Shown here: positions 7,055 through 15,909 of the stretch, in pieces
Position numbering within the stretch: position 1 is the stretch's first letter
Layout: every line of letters starts with the position of its first letter
Position numbers and translations under genes: made by a program
Assembly: GCA_945898095.1 (NCBI GenBank)
Contig: CAMDHE010000031.1
Span: forward strand, 1-40,108
Direction: 5' to 3'
DNA length: 40,108 nucleotides
Source of the DNA: Roseateles toxinivorans
Lineage (GTDB): Bacteria > Pseudomonadota > Gammaproteobacteria > Burkholderiales > Burkholderiaceae_C
Notes under the pieces: model-generated
The model's database searches: none
What the model saw: only the letters and a program-made list of their open reading frames with translations
Told to the model about the DNA's origin: nothing

Positions 7055-9397
7055 ATGACTTCAAGCAAGCTGCGTCGCATTGCCATCCGGCTTTCAGTCG
7101 CTGTACCGGCTTTGCTGGTACTGCTGTTGTTGCTGGCCTGGGGCCTGCTGCGGGCCAGCCTGCCGCAACTCGACGGGGCGATCAGCTTGCCGGGTTTGAC
7201 GGCGCCGCTCGACATCAGTCGCGACGCCAACGGCACGGTCTCTGTGCAAGGCGAAAATCGCCAGGATCTGGCACGCGGGCTCGGTTTCGTCCACGCACAG
7301 GAGCGGTTTTTCGAGATGGACCTGACCCGCCGATCAGCCGCGGGAGAGCTGTCGGCCTTGTTCGGTGCCGTGGCGCTGGAGCGCGACAAGACGCGGCGCG
7401 CGCACCGCATGCGCACGCGGCTGACCGAAAGGCTGGCGCAATTGCCCGAGGCTGACAAGACGCTGCTGCTGGCCTATACCCGCGGAGTCAATGCCGGCCT
7501 GGCTGCCTTGCCGCTGCGGCCCTGGCAATACCTGCTGTTGCAGGCCGAACCGCTGGCCTGGGATCCGGTCGATTCGCTGCTGGTCGTCGGCGAGATGTTC
7601 TTCATGTTGCAGGCCGACAGTTTCGACCGTGGCTTCGAGCGCGCATGGCTGCGCGAAAGGGCAGGGGACAGCTTGTTTGATTGGCTCAATCCCCGCGGCG
7701 GCCGACGCGACGCAGCTCTTGACGGCAGCCGGCTGCCCGATCCGGACATGCCTGGCCCGGCACAACTGGACCTGCGCCAGCGCGCCATGCCGCAATTCGC
7801 CTCGAACGGCCAGGAGGATGAGGTGATCGGCAGCAACAACTGGGCCGTCGCCGGCAGCCGCAGCACCCATGGCGCTGCGATCCTGGCCAACGACATGCAT
7901 CTGAATCTTGGCGCTCCCAGCATCTGGTTCCGTACCCAGTTGCAACTTGGCAACGGGCCCAAGGCCTTGCGTGCCGCCGGCTTGAGTCTGCCAGGCACGC
8001 CCAGCTTGGTGGTCGGCTCCAACGGTTCGGTGGCCTGGGGATTCACCAACGCCTATGGCCAATGGTTTGACTGGATCGAGTTGCCGGCGCAACTGCCTCC
8101 AGGGCGGTTGAGCAAGTTCAATGAAGTGATTGCCGTCAAGGGGGCGGCGGTGCAAACGCTGGTGGTCGAAGAGTTCGACGGAGCGCCGATCGTGCAAAAG
8201 CGCGAAGGTCGACGCTATGCCTTGCGCTGGGTTGCGCACCAAGGATCGGCATTCAATATGGAGCTGGACCGGATGCTGCAAGCTGCCACGGTTGAAGACG
8301 CCTTGCGGGTCGCGCAGAGTTCCGGCCTGCCGCATCAGAACATCCTGATCGCCGACCGGGCCGGCCATATCGGCTGGACGATTGCCGGGCAGCTTTGGTC
8401 GCAGGCCGGCATGAGCAAGAGTTATGCACGCTTTCAATCGATCGATCTGCCGGGGCACAGCTGGCTGAGTCCGGCCGACTATCCGGTGCAGCGCGATCCG
8501 GCGGCGGGCCAGCTTTGGACGGCCAACAATCGCCAGCTCGGAGGCGTCGCCGCCGAGGCCATCGGTGACGGCGGCTTTGATCTCGGCGCACGCGCCCTGC
8601 AGATTCGGGATCGGCTCAGCGCCACCGCGATCCACGATGAAGCCAGCCTGGCCGCGATTCATCTGGACGACGAGGCTCGCTTCATGCAGAGCTGGGCCGC
8701 CCGCCTCGGCCCCTTGCTGGATGCCAGCCCCGGGCATGCCGGCGCTGCTGCATTGCTCAAGCAATGGAATGGCCGGGCCGATGCCGACCAGGCCGGCTAT
8801 CGGCTGGTCCGCATGGTCCGCTTGAAGACGCTTGACCTGCTCTGGGCTGCCTGGACCAGCAAGGCTTTGGGCGAGCCCCAGGCCGATGACAAACAGCGGC
8901 CAAAATGGCGTGCGCAATTCGAGTACAGCGCGGCGCGCGCCATCGATCAGCGTCCGGCCCATCTGCTGCCCAAGGACTTTGCCAACTGGGATGCCTTGCT
9001 GCTGGCGCAGGTCGATGCGGTGCTGCTCGAGCTGCGCAAGAATGAGCAAACTTTGGAGCAGGCAACCTGGGGACAGTTCAATGCCAGCCGCATTCAGCAT
9101 CCGCTGGCGCGCGCCATCCCGGCGCTGGGCTGGCTGCTCGACATGCCATCTCTGCCCCAGTCAGGGGATTCGAACCTGCCCCATGTGGCGGGGCCGGCAT
9201 TCGGGCAATCCCAGCGCTTGGTCGTATCTCCCGGCCGTGAGGAGCAAGCGACCCTGGTCATGCCTGGCGGACAGAGCGGCCACCCGTTATCACCGTTTTA
9301 CGGAGCGGGCCATGCGGACTGGGCCCGCGGCCTCAGCAAGCCCTTGCTGGCCGGGACGATGCAGCACCGGCTCAGCGCCAGCCCGGCGCGGGATTGA
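7055..9397 (+). CDS. Penicillin acylase family N-terminal-nucleophile hydrolase
   Basis: A 780-residue precursor from the ATG at 7055, chosen for AGGA seven bases upstream; in-frame ATGs at 7001 and 7028 are alternatives. An N-terminal hydrophobic helix (AVPALLVLLLLLAWGLLRAS) is a signal anchor exporting the protein. The alpha segment contains GLGFVHAQERFFEMDLTRR. The self-cleavage site is at Gly-Ser260 in VIGSNNWAVAGSR; Ser260 would become the N-terminal nucleophile of the beta chain. The Asn in beta-chain motifs (ANDMHLNL, GSNGSVAWGFTN) is also typical. Family members hydrolyse amide bonds of beta-lactams, acyl-homoserine lactones or other N-acyl compounds. Quorum quenching is possible but not shown. 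Its stop is 8 bases from the convergent fdh gene end. Confidence 0.9.
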   Translation: MTSSKLRRIAIRLSVAVPALLVLLLLLAWGLLRASLPQLDGAISLPGLTAPLDISRDANGTVSVQGENRQDLARGLGFVHAQERFFEMDLTRRSAAGELSALFGAVALERDKTRRAHRMRTRLTERLAQLPEADKTLLLAYTRGVNAGLAALPLRPWQYLLLQAEPLAWDPVDSLLVVGEMFFMLQADSFDRGFERAWLRERAGDSLFDWLNPRGGRRDAALDGSRLPDPDMPGPAQLDLRQRAMPQFASNGQEDEVIGSNNWAVAGSRSTHGAAILANDMHLNLGAPSIWFRTQLQLGNGPKALRAAGLSLPGTPSLVVGSNGSVAWGFTNAYGQWFDWIELPAQLPPGRLSKFNEVIAVKGAAVQTLVVEEFDGAPIVQKREGRRYALRWVAHQGSAFNMELDRMLQAATVEDALRVAQSSGLPHQNILIADRAGHIGWTIAGQLWSQAGMSKSYARFQSIDLPGHSWLSPADYPVQRDPAAGQLWTANNRQLGGVAAEAIGDGGFDLGARALQIRDRLSATAIHDEASLAAIHLDDEARFMQSWAARLGPLLDASPGHAGAAALLKQWNGRADADQAGYRLVRMVRLKTLDLLWAAWTSKALGEPQADDKQRPKWRAQFEYSAARAIDQRPAHLLPKDFANWDALLLAQVDAVLLELRKNEQTLEQATWGQFNASRIQHPLARAIPALGWLLDMPSLPQSGDSNLPHVAGPAFGQSQRLVVSPGREEQATLVMPGGQSGHPLSPFYGAGHADWARGLSKPLLAGTMQHRLSASPARD

Positions 9398-9405
9398 GCC
9401 TCGGA

Positions 9406-12258
9406 TCAGCTGGCGGCTTGCGCTTCCAGCTTGCGATGCGCTTGCCCGCCACCATAGCTGCCCTGAGCGCCGACTTCGCCGCCGAGGGTGACGCGGATGG
9501 CGCAGTACTTGAACTCGGGGATTTTTGCGAACGGGTCGAGCGCGGCATTGGTCAGCCGGTTGATTGCCGCTTCGTAATAGCAGAAGGGTACGAACAAGGC
9601 GCCGCGCGGCGAGCTGTCATCGGCACGGGCATATAAGGCGACCTGGCCACGCCGTGATTCGAGCGTGATCACGTCGCCTGGCTTGCCGCCCATGGCCTGC
9701 AGGTCGAGCGGATGCACGAGGGCCACCGGATCGGGTTCCAGCGCGTCGAGCATGGTGGCGCGCCTGGTCATGCTGCCGGTATGCCAATGTTCAAGTTGTC
9801 GGCCGGTGATCAGCACCATCGGGTAATCCGCGTCGGGACGTTCGGCTGCCGGAATGATGTCGGCCGGTACAAAGCGCGCCTTACCGCCGGTGAGCGGGAA
9901 GTCGTCGGTAAAGACCACCGCATCGCCGGCATCGCCTTCCTTGACGCAGGGATAGGTGACCGCATGCTCGCGCTCGAGCCGCTCCCAGGTGATGCCGGCG
10001 ATGCTGGGCATGGTGTGGCGCATTTCGTCGAAGACTTCGCTGACATGGCCGTACTGCCAGTCCAGACCGAGCTTGCTGGCGATCTGCTGGATGATCCACA
10101 GGTCCTGCTTGGCCTCGCCGGGGGGGTCGATTGCCTGGCGCCCCATTTGTACCGTGCGGTCGGTGTTGGTGAAGGTGCCGTTCTTTTCCGGAAAGGCGCT
10201 GGCTGGCAAGACGACGTCGGCAAGATAGGCCGTTTCGGTGAGGAAAATGTCCTGCACCACCAGATGCTCGAGCGCCGCCAATGCTTCCCGCGCATGGTTG
10301 GCGTCGGGGTCGGACATCGCCGGGTTTTCGCCCATCACGTACATGCCGCGAATTCCGCCGGTCTTGATCGCATGCATCACTTCGACGACGGTCAGACCGG
10401 GCGTTGCGTCGAGCGTACCTGCGGGCAGATGCCAGGCCTGCTCGAAGCGCCCGCGCACTTCGTCATCGACGACTTTCTGGTAGTCGGGGTACATCATCGG
10501 GATCAGCCCCGCATCGGAGGCGCCCTGCACATTGTTCTGGCCCCGCAAGGGGTGCAGGCCGGTGCCGGGTCGGCCGATCTGCCCGGTCATCAAGGCCAGC
10601 GCGATCAGGCAGCGGGCGTTGTCAGTGCCGTGGATATGCTGCGAAACGCCCATGCCCCAGAGGATCATCGAGGCTTTGGACCCGGCATAAAGCCGTGCGA
10701 CTTCCCGGATTGTTTCGGCTTCAATGCCGCAGATCGGTGCCATCGCCTCGGGCGAGTAGCCTTCGACATTGCGGCGCAACTCATCGAAACCGATCGTGCG
10801 GCTGGCGATGAAGTCCTGGTCGACCAGGCCTTCGGTCACGATCACATGCATCATCGCGTTGAGCAAGGCGACATCGGTGTCAGCCTTGAACTGCAGGAAG
10901 TGATCGGCCATCCTCGCCATGTCCGAGCGGCGCGGATCGCAGACGACGAGCTTGGTGCCGCCTTTGACCGCGTTCTTGATCCAGGTCGCTGCCACCGGGT
11001 GATTGACGGTCGGATTGGCGCCGATGATCAGCACCAGCTCGGCCTTGGTCACATCCATCACCGGATTCGAGACTGCGCCCGAGCCGATGCCTTCGAGCAA
11101 GGCGACGACCGAGGAGGCGTGGCAAAGCCTGGTGCAATGGTCGACGTTGTTGCTGCCGAAACCGGTGCGAACCAGCTTCTGGAACAGATAAGCCTCTTCA
11201 TTGCTGCCCTTGGCCGAACCGAAGCCGGCCAGCGAACGCTTGCCATGCTGGTCACGGATGTCCCTGAGCTTGCCGCCTGCGAGCTCGAGCGCTTCTTCCC
11301 AACTCGCTTCGCGGAAAACGTCGAGCACATGCTCGGGGTCCATCGAGAAATTGCCGGCCTTCGGCACATCCTTGCGCCGGATCAGCGGCACCGTCAGCCG
11401 ATGCGGATGGTGGGCGTAATCGAAGCCGTAGCGGCCCTTGACGCAAAGCCTTGCATGGTTGGCCGGGCCGTCGCGCCCGTCGACGAAGAGGATCTTGTTG
11501 TCCTTGACGTTATAGGTCAACTGGCAGCCGACGCCGCAGAAAGGGCAGAGCGAATCCACCTGTTTGTCAGGGACGACCAGCGCGACTTCGCGTGCCGGCA
11601 TCAAGGCACCCGTCGGACAGGCTTGCACGCATTCGCCGCAGGCCACGCAAGTCGAAGCGCCCATCGGGTCGTCCATGTCGAAGATGATCTTGGACTCATC
11701 GCCGCGGAAGGCCATGCCGATCACGTCATTGACCTGCTCGTCGCGACAGGCACGCAGACAGCGCGTGCACTGGATGCAGGCGTCCAGATTGACCGCAATC
11801 GCCGGGTGCGAGAAATCCGGCTTGGCTTGAACGCGGGCCTCGAAGCGCGATGTACCCACAGCCCGCTTGGCGGCCCATTGGTCGAGCTCGTTATTGCGGG
11901 TGTATTTGTGCTCGCCTTCGGCCACCTTTGGCATATCGGCCAGCAGCAATTCGAGCACCAGTTGCTGCGACTTCAGCGCGCGCGCGCTGTCAGTCGTGAC
12001 GACCATGCCCGGCGTTGGCGTGCGGCAGCAGGAAGGTGCCAGCACGCGCTCGCCGTCGATTTCGACCATGCAGGCGCGGCAGTTGCCGACGCAGTCCAGA
12101 CCCGGCTTGTAGCAAAGGCGGGGAATTTCCACGCCTTCGCGGTCGGCGATCTCGATCAGGGTTTCGTTTGACCTGGCGGAGACATCACGGCCGTTGAGGC
12201 GAAAGGACAGCAGCGGCGCTTCGAGTTGCGCGGCTTCATGCTTGCTGATTGCGTTCAT
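9406..12258 (-). CDS. fdh1A: NAD-dependent formate dehydrogenase, alpha (Mo/W) subunit
   Basis: A 950-residue cytoplasmic subunit oxidising formate to CO2. The N-terminal NuoG-like domain has a [2Fe-2S] set at Cys49, 60, 63 and 77. Two ferredoxin-type [4Fe-4S] motifs follow (CIQCTRCLRAC from 161, CVACGECVQAC from 204), then the proximal cluster CPFCGVGC at 238-245. The catalytic pair is Cys379-His380 in DHCTRLCHASS, equivalent to Sec140-His141 of E. coli FdhF, so this is a cysteine enzyme. The molybdopterin domains run to the end. The start has AGGAG about 8 bases upstream. It is the last gene of the oxc-frc-PAS-frc-fdh cluster and disposes of formate from oxalate. Partnered with a fused beta subunit, it resembles tungsten-type Fdh1 of Methylobacterium; the metal cannot be read from sequence. 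Confidence 0.93.
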   Translation of the reverse strand: MNAISKHEAAQLEAPLLSFRLNGRDVSARSNETLIEIADREGVEIPRLCYKPGLDCVGNCRACMVEIDGERVLAPSCCRTPTPGMVVTTDSARALKSQQLVLELLLADMPKVAEGEHKYTRNNELDQWAAKRAVGTSRFEARVQAKPDFSHPAIAVNLDACIQCTRCLRACRDEQVNDVIGMAFRGDESKIIFDMDDPMGASTCVACGECVQACPTGALMPAREVALVVPDKQVDSLCPFCGVGCQLTYNVKDNKILFVDGRDGPANHARLCVKGRYGFDYAHHPHRLTVPLIRRKDVPKAGNFSMDPEHVLDVFREASWEEALELAGGKLRDIRDQHGKRSLAGFGSAKGSNEEAYLFQKLVRTGFGSNNVDHCTRLCHASSVVALLEGIGSGAVSNPVMDVTKAELVLIIGANPTVNHPVAATWIKNAVKGGTKLVVCDPRRSDMARMADHFLQFKADTDVALLNAMMHVIVTEGLVDQDFIASRTIGFDELRRNVEGYSPEAMAPICGIEAETIREVARLYAGSKASMILWGMGVSQHIHGTDNARCLIALALMTGQIGRPGTGLHPLRGQNNVQGASDAGLIPMMYPDYQKVVDDEVRGRFEQAWHLPAGTLDATPGLTVVEVMHAIKTGGIRGMYVMGENPAMSDPDANHAREALAALEHLVVQDIFLTETAYLADVVLPASAFPEKNGTFTNTDRTVQMGRQAIDPPGEAKQDLWIIQQIASKLGLDWQYGHVSEVFDEMRHTMPSIAGITWERLEREHAVTYPCVKEGDAGDAVVFTDDFPLTGGKARFVPADIIPAAERPDADYPMVLITGRQLEHWHTGSMTRRATMLDALEPDPVALVHPLDLQAMGGKPGDVITLESRRGQVALYARADDSSPRGALFVPFCYYEAAINRLTNAALDPFAKIPEFKYCAIRVTLGGEVGAQGSYGGGQAHRKLEAQAAS

Positions 12259-12273
12259 TTTCGGGCTCCTGGT

Positions 12274-13986
12274 TCAAGCCAATTCATGCGGGAAATACTT
12301 GACGACGCAGTCGATCGGATTCGGTGCGGCCTGACCCAGGCCGCAGATCGACGCATCGCGCATCACGGTGGACAGATCGGCCAGAAGTTCGAGGTCCCAA
12401 TACGGCTTGGCGATCAAGGCCGAGGCTTTGGCCGTGCCGTTACGGCAGGGCGTGCATTGCCCGCAGGACTCATGCTTGAAGAAATTCAGCATATTGCGCG
12501 CCGCATCGACCGCCTTGTCCTGGTCCGACAGCACGATCACCGCGGCCGAACCGATGAAGCAGCCATAGGCTTGCAGGGTGTCGAAATCGAGTGGCAAGCC
12601 GTTCAGCGAAGCGGGCAGGATACCGCCCGAAGCGCCGCCGGGCAGGTAGGCATAGAGCTGGTGACCGTCGAGCATGCCGCCGCAATATTCATCGATCAAC
12701 TGCTGCAAGCTGATGCCAGCGGGCGCCAGCTTGACGCCCGGTTGTTTCACCCGACCCGAGACCGAGAAGGAGCGCAGTCCCTTGCGACCGTTGCGGCCAT
12801 GGGAAGCGAACCAGGCGCCGCCTTTTTCGACCAGTTCGCGCACCCAGTACAGGGTCTCGAAGTTGTGCTCCAGCGTGGGCCTGCCGAACAGGCCGACCTG
12901 CGCCACATAGGGCGGGCGCAGACGCGGAATGCCGCGCTTGCCTTCGATCGATTCGATCATGGCCGATTCTTCGCCGCAGATATAGGCGCCGGCGCCGCGC
13001 CGCAGATGGATTTCGGGCAGACCGGTCAGCGGCAACTCGCGCCGCAAGATCTCGAGCTCCTCGGTCAAAACCTCGCGGCAGCCATGGTATTCGTCGCGCA
13101 GATAGATGTAGATCGAAGCGATGCCGACCGCCCAGGCTGCGATCAACATGCCTTCGAGGAAACGGTGCGGATCGCTCTCGAGCATCGTCCGGTCCTTGAA
13201 GGTGCCGGGTTCGCCTTCGTCGATGTTGACTGCCATCAGCCGCGGTCCGGTCTCGGCGCGAACGATGCGCCATTTGCGTCCGGCCGGAAAACCGGCGCCG
13301 CCCAGCCCGCGCAGGCCTGAATCTTCCAGCGTCTTGATGATGGACTCAACCTCGCGCGCTCCCGACAGGCAGTCCTGCAGCAACTGGTAACCGCCAGCGG
13401 CCCGGTAGGCGCTGAAGTTGATATAGGTCTGTTGCTGGCGCAACGGGTCGGTTCTCTCCCCTGCGCTCACTGCCGCAGCGACTTTTTCGCTGCTGGCCAA
13501 AGTGATCGGGTTTTGCCCGACCACCGCCACCGGCGCCTGTTCGCAGCGTCCGACGCAGGGCGCCGTGATCACTCGCACATCTTTGCCGAGGATTGCCGGC
13601 AAGCGCGCAAGCAGGTCGCGTGCGCCGGCCATTTCGCAGGACAAACCGTCGCAGACGCGAACGGTCAGGCTGGCCGGCGCGATTTCGCCTTCCTTGACGA
13701 TGTCGAAGTGGTGATAAAAGCTCGCCACCTCGTACACCTCGGTCTGCGCCAGACCCATCTCCTGCGCCAGGGCCGCCAGATGAGCGGTCGACAAATGGCC
13801 GTATTGATCCTGGATCTTGTGCAAATGCTCGATCAACAGATCGCGCTGCCGTGATGCTTCGCCCAGCAACAGCCTGACTTCCTGCAGGGCTGCAGCATCG
13901 ACACGCCGGCCTTTGGGCGCCTCGCGCTTGCGCTTCCTGGCAAGATCGGCGTCCAGCACCGCGATCGGTATCACTTGATGTTTCAT
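12274..13986 (-). CDS. fdh1B: NAD-dependent formate dehydrogenase, beta subunit (NuoE-NuoF fusion)
   Basis: A 570-residue fusion. Residues about 30-170 are a NuoE-like thioredoxin-fold [2Fe-2S] domain with Cys112, 117, 144 and 148. Residues about 190-570 are NuoF-like: FMN motif GLGGAGFPAGRKW (228-239), NADH motif RRGAGAYICGEESA (329-342) and [4Fe-4S] ligands Cys508, 511, 514 and 548. It passes electrons from the alpha subunit to NAD+. Fds-type formate dehydrogenases encode the NuoE and NuoF parts as separate FdsG and FdsB; the fused form of about 570 residues is characteristic of Methylobacterium-type Fdh1. It lies 42 bases after frc1 and 15 bases before the alpha gene. No fdhD or cofactor genes are adjacent. 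Confidence 0.92.
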   Translation of the reverse strand: MKHQVIPIAVLDADLARKRKREAPKGRRVDAAALQEVRLLLGEASRQRDLLIEHLHKIQDQYGHLSTAHLAALAQEMGLAQTEVYEVASFYHHFDIVKEGEIAPASLTVRVCDGLSCEMAGARDLLARLPAILGKDVRVITAPCVGRCEQAPVAVVGQNPITLASSEKVAAAVSAGERTDPLRQQQTYINFSAYRAAGGYQLLQDCLSGAREVESIIKTLEDSGLRGLGGAGFPAGRKWRIVRAETGPRLMAVNIDEGEPGTFKDRTMLESDPHRFLEGMLIAAWAVGIASIYIYLRDEYHGCREVLTEELEILRRELPLTGLPEIHLRRGAGAYICGEESAMIESIEGKRGIPRLRPPYVAQVGLFGRPTLEHNFETLYWVRELVEKGGAWFASHGRNGRKGLRSFSVSGRVKQPGVKLAPAGISLQQLIDEYCGGMLDGHQLYAYLPGGASGGILPASLNGLPLDFDTLQAYGCFIGSAAVIVLSDQDKAVDAARNMLNFFKHESCGQCTPCRNGTAKASALIAKPYWDLELLADLSTVMRDASICGLGQAAPNPIDCVVKYFPHELA

Positions 13987-14028
13987 TGAATGCTCACAAT
14001 CTCTTCGGATGCCCGCAATTGCCGGCGC

Positions 14029-15276
14029 TCAGATCACCTGCTCGGCGCGCAGATTGGCTATATCTGCATCGCTATAGCCCAGCTGCCGCAGCACTTCTTC
14101 GGTGTGTTCGCCCAGCAGCGGCGAGCGGGTCACCTCGGTCTTGCTGTCCGACATCTTGATCGGGTTGCCGACCGTCAGGTATTTGCCCCGCGTCGGATGG
14201 TCGACCTCGACCACCGTGCCCGACTCGCGCAGCGATTCATCTGCGGCGATTTCCTTCATCGAAAGGATCGGTCCGCAAGGAATGTCATGCTGGTTCAGGA
14301 TGTCCATGGCCGCGTATTTGTCGAGCGACATGGTCCATTTCTCGATCCGCGCAAAGATCGGTTTCAGGTGCAACAGCCTGGCGCCCGGTGTGGCATAGGC
14401 TTCGTCCTTGATCCAGCCCGGCTCTCCGATGACCTGGCAGATCGCAGGCCAGACCGCCGCTTGCGTGATGAAGTAGATGTAGGCGTTAGGGTCGGTTTCC
14501 CAACCCTTGCATTTCAGGATCGAGCCCGGCTGGCCGCCGCCTGAAGCGTTGCCCGCACGCGGCACGGCGTCGCCGAACTTGCCGTCCGGATATTGCGGAT
14601 ATTCATGCATCGTGCCATTGCGTTCGAGCCGCTGCTGGTCGCGCAGCTTGACGCGGCAGAGGTTGAGCACGGCGTCCTGCATCGGCGCCAGCACCTGCTG
14701 GCCACGCCCGGTGCTGTTGCGCTGGTAAAGCGCGGCGACGATGCCCAGAGCCAGGTGCAGACCGGTCCCGCTGTCGCCGATCTGCGCACCCGAGACAACC
14801 GGCGGGCCATCGTCGAAGCCGGTCGTCGATGCCGCGCCGCCGGCGCATTGCGCTACGTTTTCATAGACCTTGCAATGTTCGTATTTACCCGGACCGAAGC
14901 CCTTGACTGAAGCGACGATCATGCGTGGGTTCAGCGCCTGGATATGGGCCCAGGTGATGCCCATGCGGTCGAGTGCGCCAGGGGCAAAATTTTCAACCAG
15001 CACGTCGCAGGTCTTGATCAGCGCATCGAGCACCGCGCGACCCTTCGGATTTTTCGTGTCAAGCGTGATCGAACGCTTGTTGTGGTTCAGCATCGTGAAG
15101 TAGAGGCTGTCCACATCAGGAATGTCGCGCAACTGGCCACGGGTGGCATCGCCATGACCGGCGCGTTCAACCTTGATCACGTCGGCGCCAAACCATGCCA
15201 GCAACTGGGTGCAGGTCGGCCCCGACTGCACATGGGTGAAGTCGAGGATGCGGACGCCGTCCAATGCCTTGCTCAT
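14029..15276 (-). CDS. frc: Formyl-CoA:oxalate CoA-transferase paralogue 1 (variant glycine loop)
   Basis: A 415-residue class III CoA-transferase. The active-site Asp is Asp168 in [10 protein letters not shown], and the N-terminal [20 protein letters not shown] block is typical. It transfers CoA from formyl-CoA (or another acyl-CoA) to oxalate. The start at 15276 is set by AGGGGAG upstream; the open frame to 15360 lacks family similarity. It differs from paralogue 2 at the loop that shields the active site: residues 244-248 read ASGGG where paralogue 2 has AGGGG, and Ser252 replaces the Trp of GQPGW. This may alter acceptor or donor preference. It is separated from the PAS gene by 179 bases and followed by fdh1B. 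Confidence 0.9.
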   Translation of the reverse strand: MSKALDGVRILDFTHVQSGPTCTQLLAWFGADVIKVERAGHGDATRGQLRDIPDVDSLYFTMLNHNKRSITLDTKNPKGRAVLDALIKTCDVLVENFAPGALDRMGITWAHIQALNPRMIVASVKGFGPGKYEHCKVYENVAQCAGGAASTTGFDDGPPVVSGAQIGDSGTGLHLALGIVAALYQRNSTGRGQQVLAPMQDAVLNLCRVKLRDQQRLERNGTMHEYPQYPDGKFGDAVPRAGNASGGGQPGSILKCKGWETDPNAYIYFITQAAVWPAICQVIGEPGWIKDEAYATPGARLLHLKPIFARIEKWTMSLDKYAAMDILNQHDIPCGPILSMKEIAADESLRESGTVVEVDHPTRGKYLTVGNPIKMSDSKTEVTRSPLLGEHTEEVLRQLGYSDADIANLRAEQVI

Positions 15277-15342
15277 CGCAATGTCTCCCCTGTATTCGCG
15301 ACGCTTCGCTGCGATCTGCAAAAAATTCTGTAAGTTGCCCAA

Positions 15343-15368
15343 GCCGGGTTGTCTGAACAAAGCCCGGC
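15343..15368. other. Hairpin in the PAS-frc1 intergenic region
   Basis: GCCGGG (15343-15348) pairs with CCCGGC (15363-15368), with an inner TTGT/ACAA stem and a CTGA loop. No U-tract follows on the minus strand, so it looks more like an mRNA processing or stability structure than an intrinsic terminator. The 179-base gap (15277-15455) is the longest inside the oxalate operon and could also hold a secondary promoter, but none is clear. Confidence 0.35.
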
Positions 15369-15455
15369 CGCGAGGTATCAGCAGGGGCAGGCGTTTAGCC
15401 TTGTTCTGCGTCCCGATCCGTCATCGACCAATGCGCCTGAGGCAGAGGCTTTCGT

Positions 15456-15896
15456 TCAAGCGGCCTGCGCTTTGGCTGCCGCCTCGAGTTCCGCCAAGCG
15501 TTTACGCAATTCGCGATCCTCGGCGAAGCGCTTTGATTCGTCACGCACGATGGCGACGATGCTGTCGACCTTGTGGTCCGGCGTGTAGATCATCGACACC
15601 GTGAAAGCAATCGAAAGCGTATGTCCGTCCTTGTGCAAGGCCGGCACACGCAGCAGATCGGCACCGTATTTGGTGATGCCACTCGCCATGGTCTTGTGAT
15701 AACCATCCCAGTGGCGCTCGCGCTGCCGCACCGGGATGATCATGTCCATCGACTGGCCGATCGCCTCTGCGGCCGTATGGCCGAAGATGCGCTCGGCCGC
15801 AGCGTTCCAGAAGGTCACGAGGCCCTCGGCATCGCAGACCATGATCGCGTCGCCGGCACCGGCAACAAGTTGATTCAGATCCAGATTCGAAGGCAT
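15456..15896 (-). CDS. Stand-alone PAS domain protein
   Basis: A 146-residue soluble protein consisting of one PAS domain (about residues 8-120) and a short charged helix (RELRKRLAELEAAAKAQAA). PAS features are AIMVCDAEGLVTFWNAAAER, the FGHTAAEAIGQ turn and RVPALHKDGHTLSIAFTVSM. There is no kinase, cyclase or DNA-binding domain. The start at 15896 follows the frc2 stop by 13 bases; the longer frame overlaps frc2 and is rejected. The segment RHWDGYHKTMASG aligns with the FixL haem-helix region, but its His is offset by one, so haem binding is uncertain. The position between two frc genes suggests a sensory or scaffold role in oxalate metabolism; this is inference. Confidence 0.82.
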   Translation of the reverse strand: MPSNLDLNQLVAGAGDAIMVCDAEGLVTFWNAAAERIFGHTAAEAIGQSMDMIIPVRQRERHWDGYHKTMASGITKYGADLLRVPALHKDGHTLSIAFTVSMIYTPDHKVDSIVAIVRDESKRFAEDRELRKRLAELEAAAKAQAA

Positions 15897-15909
15897 CGTG
15901 AGGTCCGGT

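Noticed and set aside
7334-9100. 588-codon open frame antisense to the penicillin-acylase-like gene
   Set aside because: It is fully contained in a gene with an identifiable nucleophile motif; no family resemblance.
9712-12171. 819-codon open frame on the plus strand opposite the formate dehydrogenase alpha gene
   Set aside because: It lies entirely antisense to a gene with complete catalytic and cluster motifs. The translation has no recognisable domain and is rich in His, Asp and Arg as expected for a high-GC shadow frame.
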